64,000 nt of DNA from Gordonia hongkongensis. GTDB taxonomy: Bacteria; Actinomycetota; Actinomycetes; Mycobacteriales; Mycobacteriaceae. The notes beneath the pieces are model-generated. The model saw nothing but the letters and a program-made list of their open reading frames with translations, had not been told where the DNA came from and ran no database searches. Of the stretch, positions 1 through 9,470 are shown in pieces. The position numbers were made by a program, and so were the translations under genes. Each line of letters begins with the position of its first letter. Positions within the stretch are counted from its first letter, which is position 1. The stretch is from the NCBI RefSeq assembly GCF_023078355.1, contig NZ_CP095552.1, positions 186,001 through 250,000 of the forward strand. Reading direction: 5' to 3'.

Positions 1-2789
1 AGAACCGGACCGGCGGTGGCGCCCAGATCGGCCTCGCCGAGCCCGGCGCCCAGGCCGGCGAGTCCGGTCTCGAGGGTCCCCTCCAGGCCGCCCTGCAGAG
101 TGCTGTCCAGCCCGGCGACCAGGTCCGTGCCGGTCTCGGCGACGGTGCCCAGGCCGGCCAGTGTGCCCGCGCCCAGGTTGCCGGTGAGACTGTCGACCAC
201 TGTGCCGCCGAGGGTTTCGGTGACCAGGAGCGGTCCGCCCACGGTGATGGTGCCCTCGGGGGAGAGGATGAGGCTCGGGTTGACGATCGCCTCGAGTTCG
301 CCGGTCAGCGCCCCGCCCAGGCCACCCGTCGCCTCCAGGGTCGAGTCCAGGGTCGCGACGAGGCCGTCGGTGGCCGACAGATCCACGTCGAGTGCGGAGC
401 TGAGAACGGTGCTGAGGGCTGCCGGGAGTTCGGCCCCGCCCGCCAGCTGGCCGGCCAGCGAACCACCCAGCTCACCGCTCAGCGCGGTCCCGAGGACGGC
501 GCCGAGAGACGCGCCGAGGTCGGCACCCACATCCCCGCCCGCAGCCAGCACGGCCTCGAGGGTTCCGCCGAGGTCGGCGGCGGTCTCGGTCACCAGGCCC
601 AGTCCCGCGCCGGCGTCGAGTGCGGCGTCCAGCGCCCCGCCCAGCTGTGTGATGAGGGCGCCGTCGACGCCGAGTGCACCGCCGAGGTCCGCGGCCAGCA
701 GTTCGCCGACGTTCAGGCCGGCACCGGCGGCGGCGTCGAGGATGCCCTCGATGCCTGCGGCCGCGCCCAGCACGCCGCCCAGGGTGGCGCCGAGTTCGCC
801 CGCGAGCTCACCGCCGCCACCGACGATCGCGCCCAGTTGCGCGGCCAGGTCGGTGGCCAGGCCGCCCTCGAGCAGACCCGTGAGGTCGGCGCCGAGGACG
901 CCGCCCAGTTCGAGTGCGCCACCCAGCGCGGCCCCCAGGTCGGCGCCCGCGGCAGCACCGAGGACGCCGGTGAGCACGGTGCTCAGCGCGGTGTCGAGGC
1001 CGGCGCCGGCCGACAACAGTCCGTTGAGCGCGGCTCCGAGTTCGGTGCCGAGACCGCCCACGACCCCGAGGCCGCCGCCGAGAGCGCCCTCGACCGCGCC
1101 ACCGAGACCCGCGCCCAGTCCGGCACCGAGTCCCAGTCCCGCTTCGAGTGCGCCGCCGACACCGGCTCCGAGGGCACCGCCGAGACCGAGACCGGTTTCG
1201 AGGGCACCGCCGAGTCCGGCAGTCAGATCGGCGGCCAGGCCACCTTCGAGGGCTGCGGCCAGCGTGCCGCCCAGGGCCGCACCGAGACCGGCGGCGGCTT
1301 CGCCACCGACTTCGAGGCCGGCGGCCAGAGCGCCGGCGAGAGTCGTGCCGAGATCGCCGCCGGCTTCGAGCAGCGCCTCGACGTCGACGATCCCGCCGGC
1401 TTCGAGGACGGATTCGAGCGCCGCGGCGAGTCCGGCCTGAGCGCCGCCGCCGACACCGAGGACGGCGGTCAGGGCGCCACCGAGGACGGCGTTCGCGCCG
1501 GCCGCGCCGGTCAGGACCAGTCCGCCGGTCGCCGCGGCCGTCGACGTCAGGGCCACACCGAGTGCGGTGCCGACGGAGGCGGCAGCGGTGCCGCCCGCGG
1601 CCAGGGTCGAGCTGAGAGCGCCGCTGAGGGTGGCGCTGAGTTCACCGGACAGGTCGGCGATGGCCTGCGCGTCGAGCAGACCCGACAGCGTCGCCGAGAG
1701 GTCACCCGCGACATCGAGAGTGGAGGTCAGCGCGGCGGCCAGGTCGCCGGACAGTTCGGCGCCGAGACCGAGCGCGCCGGTGAGTACCGCCGAGAGCGCG
1801 CCGCCCGCACCGAGACCGGCACCGAGCGCGGCCGCGAGGTCGGCGCCGAGTGCGCCGCCCGCGCCGATCGTGGCGCCGAGCAGACCGCCCAGCGTCGCGC
1901 CGAACGAGCCGGCGAGTTCGCCACCCAGTTCGAGCGCCGCCGACAGCTGCGCGGCGAGACCGCCCCCGAGTCCGAGCCCGAGGTCGGCGCCTGCGGCGAG
2001 GAGTGCGTCGAGCGAAGCCCCGAGCTGGGCGACCAGGGCGCCCTCGGCGCCGATCGCACCGGCCAGCGTCCCGGCGATGACCGGTCCGATGCCTGCGGCG
2101 AGCTCGAGGCCACCGTCGACGACCGTCTCGAGCGCGGCTCCCAGCGCGGCACCGAACTGCGCGGCGATCGCGCCGCCGGCGCCCAGGCCCGCGGACAGCG
2201 CCGCGCCCAGGGCGACGGCCAGCTGGCCCGCGAGGTCGAGGTCACCGAATGCGATACCGCCGAGGTCGAGATCGGCCAGGGACAGACCCGAGAGGTCGAT
2301 GTCGCCCAGTCCGATGCCGCCGAGGAGACCGCCGAAGTCGATGTCGCCCAGATCGATTCCACCCAGATCGAGTCCACCCAGATCGAGTCCACCGAGGTCG
2401 AGGTCGCCCAGTTCGAGCCCACCGATGCCGCCGAGGTTCACGTCACCGAGGTTGACGTCTCCGCCGCCGACGTTGATGTCGCCGAACTCCAGGCCGCCCA
2501 GGCCGACTCCGACGCCACCGCCGCCGATCACGCCGCCACCGACCGCGCCGCCGCCGATCACGCCGCCGCCGACCGCCCCGCCGCCGGCACCGATGATCGC
2601 ACCGAGGCCGCCGCCCGCGGCCAGACCGCCTCCGGCGACCAGCGGGGCGGCTGCGGAGATGTCGGCGGGGGTGACGCCGGTGAGTCCGGCGCGATCGATC
2701 GCGGCCTGGGGATTGCCGCAGTAGGCGTTGAAGGATTCCTCGTCGCGAAGCAGACCGAGGATGAAGTCGAGTACCGCGTTGGTCGCCAT
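1..2789 (-). CDS. IniB-like glycine-rich protein, 3' end outside window
   Basis: The minus-strand frame is open from an ATG at 2789 to the window edge (about 929 codons), so the C-terminus is missing. The first 50 residues (MATNAVLDFILGLLRDEESF, then a Gly-Asn-Pro-Gln-Ala turn and an ILSAA-like helix) match the N-terminal domain of mycobacterial IniB. The rest is almost entirely Gly/Ala/Leu/Asp, including a pentapeptide-like run (DLGGL DLGGL DLGGI) around 2330-2420. AAGGA lies about 8 nt before the ATG. IniB is the first gene of the isoniazid-inducible, envelope-stress iniBAC operon; its biochemical role is unknown. Here it diverges from an Hsp70-like gene. The very high GC makes large false frames on the other strand, which are not genes. 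Confidence 0.85.
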   Translation of the reverse strand, partial: MATNAVLDFILGLLRDEESFNAYCGNPQAAIDRAGLTGVTPADISAAAPLVAGGGLAAGGGLGAIIGAGGGAVGGGVIGGGAVGGGVIGGGGVGVGLGGLEFGDINVGGGDVNLGDVNLGGIGGLELGDLDLGGLDLGGLDLGGIDLGDIDFGGLLGGIGLGDIDLSGLSLADLDLGGIAFGDLDLAGQLAVALGAALSAGLGAGGAIAAQFGAALGAALETVVDGGLELAAGIGPVIAGTLAGAIGAEGALVAQLGASLDALLAAGADLGLGLGGGLAAQLSAALELGGELAGSFGATLGGLLGATIGAGGALGADLAAALGAGLGAGGALSAVLTGALGLGAELSGDLAAALTSTLDVAGDLSATLSGLLDAQAIADLSGELSATLSGALSSTLAAGGTAAASVGTALGVALTSTAAATGGLVLTGAAGANAVLGGALTAVLGVGGGAQAGLAAALESVLEAGGIVDVEALLEAGGDLGTTLAGALAAGLEVGGEAAAGLGAALGGTLAAALEGGLAADLTAGLGGALETGLGLGGALGAGVGGALEAGLGLGAGLGAGLGGAVEGALGGGLGVVGGLGTELGAALNGLLSAGAGLDTALSTVLTGVLGAAAGADLGAALGGALELGGVLGADLTGLLEGGLATDLAAQLGAIVGGGGELAGELGATLGGVLGAAAGIEGILDAAAGAGLNVGELLAADLGGALGVDGALITQLGGALDAALDAGAGLGLVTETAADLGGTLEAVLAAGGDVGADLGASLGAVLGTALSGELGGSLAGQLAGGAELPAALSTVLSSALDVDLSATDGLVATLDSTLEATGGLGGALTGELEAIVNPSLILSPEGTITVGGPLLVTETLGGTVVDSLTGNLGAGTLAGLGTVAETGTDLVAGLDSTLQGGLEGTLETGLAGLGAGLGEADLGATAGPV

Positions 2790-2871
2790 GGCGTCGTTCC
2801 TTGCGTCGGGGAGATCGCAGTTCGATCCCGTGTCGAGTTCGACCGTATGGACTTCGGGGCCCGACGACATC

Positions 2872-2996
2872 GGGGTAAATCCCCAGTCCTGCCGACGACC
2901 GGGGGTGGGTCATCCCCCCAGGGGGATTTCGACCGGGGTCCGGGGTCCGGGCGCCGCCGGCATAGGGGGGTCGGGACTTTCCCCCTAATCCCCGGC
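2872..2996. promoter_or_regulatory. Divergent control region with G-tract boxes
   Basis: This lies in the 350-bp gap between iniB-like (leftward) and the Hsp70-like gene (rightward). Three copies of a GGGGATT[T/A] box are visible: minus strand at 2872-2884 (GGGGTAAATCCCC on plus), plus strand at about 2920-2928, and minus strand near 2984-2994. There is also an ATCCCCC/GGGGGAT palindrome around 2911-2926. Repeated boxes in a shared promoter region suggest operator sites for one regulator. The protein that binds is not known; the ATPase regulator encoded just downstream is a candidate by position only. Confidence 0.4.
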
Positions 2997-3139
2997 CAGG
3001 GCTAACACCAGGGGGCCGGTCCGCGACACACTGGGTGAAGTGCGCCGCCGGGGCCGGGGCACGTGACATCGACGGATTGCCCGCACGACGCGGCACCGTC
3101 ACCGCCCACCGTCTGCAGGTGCGAACAGGAGTGAGCGTC

Positions 3140-4888
3140 ATGGCCATCGGGATCGGTGTGAAGATCGGGTCCGCGAACAGCGTGGCGGTAGCCGCCTCGG
3201 AACAGTCCTGGGAGGGCGCGGTCTCGGTCGAGACGTCCGCTCTGGTGGATGCCGACGACTTCCTCGGACGGGTCGGCGACCCGGTCCCGATGCTCGACGA
3301 CCACGGCCGCACGATCGCGGCCGCCGACCTCTACGCCGACGCGGTCGCGGCGCTGGTCGCCCGGCTCGACCTCGGCACGACCAGCGTCGACTCAGCACCG
3401 TCCGACGACGTGCACCTGACCGTCGTGCACCCCGACAACTGGTCCGATCAGGCCGTCGACGAGGCCCGGGCGGCGCTTGCCGCCCACCCCGACTCGGTGC
3501 CGGCGGACGCGATCACCTGGGTGACCGAGTCACGGGCGACCCTGGCCGCAACCGAACACGCCGAGGGCGCCTTCGGCGACGGCGCGGTCGTCGTCTGCGA
3601 TCTCGGCGCCGGGGGGCTCACCGTCTCTGTCCTGACCACCGGTTCCGATCCGGCCCCGATCGGCCGTCCGCTGCATCTGGACACCGTGAGCGGCAACGAG
3701 TTCGACCGTTTGCTGCTGGCGCACACCCTGCGGGTGACCGGTGCCGGCGCCGAGGTCGACGCAGGTCTGGCCGACCCGGCCCGGAACGGCGCGATCCTCG
3801 ACGACGTGAACCGGCTGCGGGAAGAGTGCCGCCGGGCCAAGGAGTCTCTGTCGGTGGACACCGACACCGTCGTCGACGTGCGGATCGGGCAGGTAAGCAC
3901 CGAGGCGCGGCTGGTCCGCGACGACATCGAGGACCTGCTGCGCGCACCGGTCATGGAGGCGGTCGCGCTGGTTCGTGAAGCGGTCTCCGCGTCCGCCGTC
4001 GGCCATGACTCGTCGGGCGCGCACGCGGCCCCCGGGATGAAGCCGGCCGGGGTGACCGCGGTCCTGCTCGGTGGCGGCGGTGCGGCGATCCCGCTCGTCA
4101 CCGAGATGCTGTCCTCGACCCTGCGTCTGCCGGTCGTCGGAGACCCCGATCCCGCGTCCGCCTCGGCAGCCGGCGGCGCGCTGATGGCGGGCACGACGCT
4201 TGCCGCGCGCCGGTCGGCGATGGCTCCGGCCGCCGCCACGACCGCGGCCCTCGTCTCGGCCGCGCCCGAGGAGCGGCCGCTCCGCGAGATCGTCCCGGCT
4301 CCGAGCACCCCGGTCGCCGAGCCCGCTCCCCGGTTCTCGCGCCGCAAGCGCGGCACCCTGATCACGGTCGGCGCCGCCGCACTGGCGCTCGTCACCGCAA
4401 CCGGACTCTCCGTCGGCACCGGACTCGTCGGTTCGGTCGGCGAGGCGACGCCCCCACCCGCGGGAGCGGCGACCACCACGGCCACCTCGACGCAGAACCC
4501 CGGTGGCGCCCCGGGCACCACCGCGACCGGTGCGCGTCCCGGGACCACCGCAGCACCGGTGACCGGTACGGGAACCCGGGCTCCGGGCACCGCAACCGAT
4601 GCGCCGCGGCGGACCGCGGCCGGCGCCCCGTCTGCGGGCGCCCCGTCTGCCGGCGCCCCTGCGCCCGGAAGCACCCCCGGCCGGCCTGCACCGGCGCCCG
4701 CGCCTGCTCCAGCGCCCGCACCAGCACCAGCACCAGCGCCGGCGCCCGCTCCGGCACCAGCGCCTGCACCGGCGCCGGACTACCCCGAACCGGACACCGG
4801 CGGTGGCGGCATCACCCCGGGCGGGGTCCTCGACGGCACCGGCCGGGTGCTGTGCGGCGTCACCGGCGTCGTCGGCATCGACTGCTGA
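3140..4888 (+). CDS. Membrane-anchored Hsp70-like protein
   Basis: 582 aa. The ATG at 3140 is chosen because AGGAG (3127-3131) sits 8 nt before it; an earlier in-frame GTG at 3131 overlaps that site. Residues 1-380 form an actin-like/Hsp70 ATPase fold: phosphate-1 loop near the start (VKIGSANSVAV), phosphate-2 DLGAGG near 155 and the adenosine-site GGGGAAIP near 315. A basic stretch (SRRKRG) precedes one transmembrane helix near residues 400-425. A Thr/Pro/Ala-rich segment and a run of Pro-Ala repeats follow, then a short tail with two cysteines. This architecture suggests a cytoplasmic ATPase domain and an envelope-spanning tail. It lacks a normal DnaK substrate domain, so a chaperone role is not shown. 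It probably works with the divergent IniB-like protein. Confidence 0.8.
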   Translation: MAIGIGVKIGSANSVAVAASEQSWEGAVSVETSALVDADDFLGRVGDPVPMLDDHGRTIAAADLYADAVAALVARLDLGTTSVDSAPSDDVHLTVVHPDNWSDQAVDEARAALAAHPDSVPADAITWVTESRATLAATEHAEGAFGDGAVVVCDLGAGGLTVSVLTTGSDPAPIGRPLHLDTVSGNEFDRLLLAHTLRVTGAGAEVDAGLADPARNGAILDDVNRLREECRRAKESLSVDTDTVVDVRIGQVSTEARLVRDDIEDLLRAPVMEAVALVREAVSASAVGHDSSGAHAAPGMKPAGVTAVLLGGGGAAIPLVTEMLSSTLRLPVVGDPDPASASAAGGALMAGTTLAARRSAMAPAAATTAALVSAAPEERPLREIVPAPSTPVAEPAPRFSRRKRGTLITVGAAALALVTATGLSVGTGLVGSVGEATPPPAGAATTTATSTQNPGGAPGTTATGARPGTTAAPVTGTGTRAPGTATDAPRRTAAGAPSAGAPSAGAPAPGSTPGRPAPAPAPAPAPAPAPAPAPAPAPAPAPAPAPDYPEPDTGGGGITPGGVLDGTGRVLCGVTGVVGIDC

Positions 4889-4923
4889 ATCCGTTGACTC
4901 CCCGGTCACCCCTGGACCGTTCG

Positions 4924-7414
4924 ATGACCCCGACGACACCGGTCTCCACGATCGGTGACCGTCCGGACCCGTCCTCGGCCGCGTCGCGCACCTCGTCGTG
5001 GGTGGCGAGCATCGTCGATCGCGCGCAGGCGGGCCATCCGCTGTGCGCCGTGGCCGTCGGCACCCCCGGCAGCGGACGCTCGGCACTGCTGAACGCCGTG
5101 CACGAACAACTCCGACGACTGGACCTCCCGGTGAGTGTGGGGCTGCCCGTCGCGGACGGCGCGGGTCCCGTGTTCGTGCTGGCCGACGACATGCATCTGT
5201 GGCCGGTGGCCATGTTCGAGACCGCGCTGGGCATGCTCGACGCGGGAACGATCGGGCTGATCGCCACGATCGAACCGCGGGAACTGGACCCGAACGTCCG
5301 CCGGTTGCGCGACCGCGCCCGACCGTTCGGCGCGGTCCTCGAACTCGAGGCGCTCGGAACCGCCGATGTCCTGACCCGCGCGACCCGCGCCGGGCTGACC
5401 CTCGCGCCGACCACGGCATCGCTGATCCGTCGACGCTGTGGCGGTGCGCGAGCTCCCATCGACATTGTGCTGCGGGCGCTCCGGAGCACTTCGAGCAGCG
5501 CCTCGCGCGTCCTCGACGAGCCGGGGGCCGACGAAATCGCCGTCGTCGATCGGGTGTCCCGCGAGTGGCACCATCGGCTGCTGCGCGGACTCGATCCGCT
5601 CACGCTCGCGGTGCTGGCCCTCGCCTCGGTCCGGGCGCCCCTCGACCCCGACAGCGTCGCCGAAGCGGCGGGCATCGACCGAGCCGCCGCGCTCGAGGCG
5701 GTCGACCGGGCTCGCGGGTGCGGCCTGTTACGCGGCGCGGACGTCTTCGTCTCGGCTGCGGCCGGGCCACTGCGTGATGTGCTGGGAGACAAGCGGATCG
5801 ACGAGCTACGACGCAACTCGGTCGTCCTCGGACTGCGTGCGACCGAGCTCACCCCCGACACCGCGCTGCTCGCGGCCGAGGCCGGTGTCGACGACCCGCG
5901 AGTCGTCGACGCGCTGCTGGCCGGCGCGGTCGACGCGACTGCTGCGCGGGCGGTGGTCCTCCTGCAGGCCGCCGATCGGGTGGAGCCGGGGCGTGATGAC
6001 GTCCGGCTCCTGATGGCCCAGCGCGCCCTGGCGTCGGGAGATCTCGACGGTGCGGGTGCCGCGGCCGACCGCCGGCTGGAAACGGCCGCACCCACAGACG
6101 AATGGGTCGCGGAGTGGGTGGAGCTCGCCGCCGCAGTTGCAGCGCGTCGCGGACTCGCTTCGCACGCCGCCGACCTGTACCGCTGGACGGGATCCGATCT
6201 TTCTGCATCGCAGTCGTTGTCGGCTGCCGTCGCCCTGCTCGCGGTCGGCGACCGTGCGGCAGCCACGGCCATCGGCGCGGCCGATCGTGGCCGCGCGCCG
6301 GTGGCGAGTCGGGCCACACGGTCGCTGGTGGTCCGCGGGCTGCTCGCCACCCTCGACGACACGGCCGAGATGAGTCCCGGCGACGCGGTCGACGCCGTGG
6401 TCCGGGGGATCTCGGCAGGGGCGACATCATCCCGAGACCCGTCTGCGGCCCGAATTCTGCACGCGGCCGCCGCGGTGGCGCTGAACCTCGGCGACACCGT
6501 TGCCGCGCAATCGATCCGGACGGTGGCGGCGGAGCCGGCCCGCACCATTCTCGACGCCGAGGCCGCGCTCACCGTCGGCGATCTCGAAGCGGCGGCGCGT
6601 CTGCTCCCGACGGCGGAACCGCAGGGGATGTCCGAACGCTTTCGGGTGCAGGCCATCCGGCTCGGGTTGGCCCGGCGCCACGGTGACCTGTCCGCGCTGT
6701 CGGCCGCGTGGCAGGACGGCCTGTCGCTCCTCGCCGCCATCGAGGTGGACCTCTACCTGCTGCGTCCGCTCGGCGAGTTCTGGATCGCCGCAGCGCGACT
6801 GGGTCAGATTCCCGCGATTGCGCGGCATGTGCACGCAGCCGACCGGTTGCTCGCGGATCTTGGCGACCCCGGCGTGGTCGGCGTCGTGGGACTTCGCGGG
6901 CGTCCAAGCCGTTGCCATCACGCGCGACCAGTCCGCTGTGGCGCACCGGTTGACTCGTCTCGACCTCGCCGCGGCGCAGAACCGCACGGCCGGGTCGTTG
7001 TCGACCGGTGCGCGCGCCTGGGTCGCGCTGAACGACGCCGGCGAATCAACGGAACCCGTCACCGCCGCCGTCGAAGCGCTACGGAGCATCGGATTACACT
7101 GGGAGGCAGCGCGTCTCGCGGGTATGGCCGCGTCTCGCGCCGACGATCCCGCGACCGCGGCCGGCCTCCTGGACACCGCTCGCTCGGCCGGTGAAGATCG
7201 GCGGCTGACTCCACAGGTCGGCGGGCCGCTCACCGGTCGCGAAGCCGAGGTCGCCCACGAGCTGCTGCAGGGTTTCACCTACCGGGAAATCGGTGAGCGC
7301 CTGTACATCTCGGCAAAGACCGTCGAGCATCACGTCGCCCGGATCCGACGCCGGCTCGACGCCGGATCACGGTCGGAACTGATGGCTGCCCTCCGCGCGG
7401 CTGGGTATCGGTAG
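4924..7414 (+). pseudogene. LuxR-family ATPase regulator, frameshifted near 6880
   Basis: About 829 aa if read through one frame change. The N-terminus has a Walker A variant (GTPGSGRSALL, Arg in place of the usual Lys) and a Walker B (VFVLADDMHLW). A long helical-repeat middle follows, then a C-terminal LuxR helix-turn-helix (LTGREAEVAHELL ... YISAKTVEHHVARIRRRL). The first frame is coherent to codon 6877-6879 and the second from 6881; skipping G6880 restores a continuous protein, while the first frame runs on to a stop at 7194. Start ATG 4924 lies 35 nt after the Hsp70-like stop. Mycobacterial iniBAC is controlled by a signal-transduction ATPase (IniR), so this is a plausible regulator of the neighbouring ini-like genes. 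The shift may be a sequencing error rather than a dead gene. Confidence 0.75.
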
Positions 7415-7564
7415 GCAGGCTCGCGCCGCCTGTGCTGAAAACCGCCCGACAGCGGCCCGGCGCGAGCGATATGTTGTCTGTCCGTTTCTGTGGGGCGGTC
7501 TTCCGGGACGGAATGACTCAGTGCCACGGTCGAATTCGAGAACCGACAGCAGATGATCACGGCT

Positions 7565-7636
7565 ATGACCGAAGATCGGGGCGAGGCGACCGCCGCCTTC
7601 CTGGAGAAACGAGCACCGAGGTACCGACGACGATGA
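7565..7636 (+). CDS. Possible short upstream ORF coupled to the SDR gene
   Basis: A 23-codon ORF starts at ATG 7565 and its TGA overlaps the SDR start in an ATGA arrangement. The peptide is basic at its end (PRYRRR). The overlap resembles translational coupling, but there is no clear ribosome site and a short ORF in GC-rich DNA can arise by chance. The rest of 7415-7632 shows nothing recognisable. Confidence 0.2.
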   Translation: MTEDRGEATAAFLEKRAPRYRRR

Positions 7637-8391
7637 CTTCTGACCTGTTCGATGTGAGTGGTAAGACCGTGCTGGTGACCGGCGGGACGTCGGGTATCGG
7701 GGCGATGATCGCCCACGGACTGCACAACCGCGGGGCCCGGGTCCTCATCACCGGTCGCAACGACGACGCGCTCGCCGAGGCGCGCGCCGCGGGACTGACT
7801 GCGTTACAGGCGAATCTGTCGACGCCCGAGGGCGCACGAACCCTCGCGCAGCAGGTGGCGTCGGACACCGACACCCTCGACGTCCTGGTGAACAACGCCG
7901 GCGCGACCTGGGGTGCGCCCCTCGAAGAGTTCCCGGACTCCGCCTGGGACCGGGTGCTGAAACTCAACGTCCAGACGCCGTTCGTGCTCACGCAGACGCT
8001 GCTGCCGTTGCTGACCGGTTCTGCGACGGCCGAGAACCCGTCGCGGGTGATCATGATCGGCAGTGTCGACGGGATCCGGGTGCCGCGCACCGCGTCGTAC
8101 TCCTACTCGTCGAGCAAGGCGGCCGTCCATCAGCTGACGCGGCATCTCGCGCGGGACCTCGGACCGCGTCACGTCACCGTGAACGCCATTGCGCCCGGGC
8201 CTTTCGAGTCCAAGATGATGGCACCGATCCTGGCCGAGCTGGGCGAAGAAGTCGCGGCAGCATCGCCGTTGGGCCGTATCGGTCGAGCCGACGACATGAT
8301 CGGCACGGTCGTGTACCTCGCCAGCCGCGCCGGCTGTTACCTCACCGGGACGGTCATTCCGGTCGACGGTGGGATTGCGACGACGCTCTGA
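7633..8391 (+). CDS. SDR family oxidoreductase (RhlG-like)
   Basis: 252 aa, the usual size for a classical short-chain dehydrogenase/reductase. It has the cofactor motif TGGTSGIG near residue 15, NNAG near 85, and the catalytic Ser with Y-x-x-x-K (SYSSSKAA) near 150-160. GRN after the second strand hints at NADP(H). The C-terminal 'YLTGTVIPVDGG' is typical. The sequence pattern (PSRVIMIGSVDGI) resembles the RhlG/3-oxoacyl reductase branch; the substrate cannot be told. The start is set at ATG 7633 because homology begins there, although the frame is open further upstream. Confidence 0.85.
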   Translation: MTSDLFDVSGKTVLVTGGTSGIGAMIAHGLHNRGARVLITGRNDDALAEARAAGLTALQANLSTPEGARTLAQQVASDTDTLDVLVNNAGATWGAPLEEFPDSAWDRVLKLNVQTPFVLTQTLLPLLTGSATAENPSRVIMIGSVDGIRVPRTASYSYSSSKAAVHQLTRHLARDLGPRHVTVNAIAPGPFESKMMAPILAELGEEVAAASPLGRIGRADDMIGTVVYLASRAGCYLTGTVIPVDGGIATTL

Positions 8392-8409
8392 GTCCACGAG
8401 TCCAATTGA

Positions 8410-8472
8410 CGAAATACGGCACACAGTCAACGAAATTCGATGCACAGTCAATGGGATTCGGCGCACAGTCAC
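8410..8472. repeat. Three 21-bp tandem repeats with CACAGTCA cores
   Basis: Units at 8410-8430, 8431-8451 and 8452-8472 share an A/G-rich first half and the core CACAGTCA. The 21-bp period places each core on the same face of the helix. They lie between the SDR stop and the secreted-protein gene at 8683, in a locally AT-richer stretch (8392-8682) with no gene. They look like a binding-site array, but the regulator is unknown. Confidence 0.6.
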
Positions 8473-8682
8473 CGGGTGGTGCGGAATAGGCAGATAGCCG
8501 GGATTTCCGGATTTAAAAGCGAACATGCGACATGGTCCACTGATGCACTGTGCGTGCAGGTCAGGTTCGCTGTGTAAAGGTGTTCCTCATTCAGATGCCT
8601 TTAATCGCGCTGGTATCTGATTAATCCCTTTGTTAGCTTGCGGGAGTTCGATGGACCCGAACGACAAAGGAGGAAAGAACCA

Positions 8683-9381
8683 GTGCGAAGAAATCTCATT
8701 CGTGTGACGACGGCTGGCGCGACCCTCGGGGTCGCGGCTCTGATCGCTCCCGCGGTGGCAACAGCAGCCCCCGTATCGGAGGCGAACTGTGCCACGGTCT
8801 CCACTCCGGCCAATCCGGCGGGGTGGGGCAACACGTTCGGTGACGAGCGCGGCCAGGCCGGCAAGGTGACGGCGACCAATGTTGTTGATCAGGACGGGTC
8901 TCTCGAGTTCGTGACGACAGAGCAGACACCGCGCCAGGCGTCGTACAAGAGTGCCGGGCAGCTCAAGCTGACGGAGGCCATCACGAAGCCGCTCACGTTC
9001 AACAAGTCCGACGGGCAGGCGAACTGGCAACTCCGCGTGACCGGGGCCAACTCCGGTGAGAGCAATGGATTTGCGACGCTCGTCTGGACCGCGCCGGCTG
9101 GTGCGGGCAAGGCGGATGCCGGCGGATCTGACCAGTGGTGGTCCACCCGAGATCTCGGCACGATCAAGAGAGGCACCAACGCCACCCTGGATGATCTGGT
9201 GAAGGCCGCCAATTCAGAGGGCCACACCACCGTGGTCGACCACTACGGAATCTCCAGTCAGCCCAACGAAAAGACCGGCAAGGTCAGTGTCGACAACGTC
9301 TCGTTCAACGGCTGCACCACCAACTTCGCCGCATCGGGTGCCGGCGGAGCCTTCGGATCGCTGGAGAACATCTTTCCCTGA
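8683..9381 (+). CDS. Secreted protein of unknown function
   Basis: 232 aa starting at GTG 8683, with a strong AAAGGAGG (8666-8673) 9 nt before it. The N-terminus is a signal peptide: RRNLIR, a hydrophobic stretch and AATAAP-type cleavage near residue 27. The mature protein has two cysteines far apart (near residues 33 and 213), consistent with one disulfide, and is rich in Thr, Asn and Gly. I do not recognise a family. It stands alone between the 21-bp repeat array and a strong hairpin. Confidence 0.75.
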   Translation: MRRNLIRVTTAGATLGVAALIAPAVATAAPVSEANCATVSTPANPAGWGNTFGDERGQAGKVTATNVVDQDGSLEFVTTEQTPRQASYKSAGQLKLTEAITKPLTFNKSDGQANWQLRVTGANSGESNGFATLVWTAPAGAGKADAGGSDQWWSTRDLGTIKRGTNATLDDLVKAANSEGHTTVVDHYGISSQPNEKTGKVSVDNVSFNGCTTNFAASGAGGAFGSLENIFP

Positions 9382-9404
9382 TCCGTGAGTTCGACTCTGC
9401 AGCA

Positions 9405-9439
9405 GGCGCTCCGCGGCCGATGACCGGTCGCGGAGCGCC
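9405..9439. terminator. Hairpin between convergent genes
   Basis: A perfect 11-bp stem (GGCGCTCCGCG at 9405-9415 with its complement at 9429-9439) sits between the convergent secreted-protein gene and arr. It has no T-run, but in high-GC actinobacteria such stems commonly end transcription, probably from both sides here. Confidence 0.65.
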
Positions 9440-9470
9440 GCCGTCGCGGCGAGAATGTCGTGACGGCCGG

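Noticed and set aside
837..3005. A 722-codon plus-strand ORF and several other long frames over 1-3000
   Set aside because: They are shadows of the GC-rich, Gly/Ala-repeat iniB-like gene on the minus strand. Their composition (Arg/Glu/Ser/Ala salad) matches no protein family.
4685..4780. Tandem Pro-Ala codon repeat as a separate DNA repeat element
   Set aside because: It is explained by the low-complexity Pro-Ala tail of the Hsp70-like protein.
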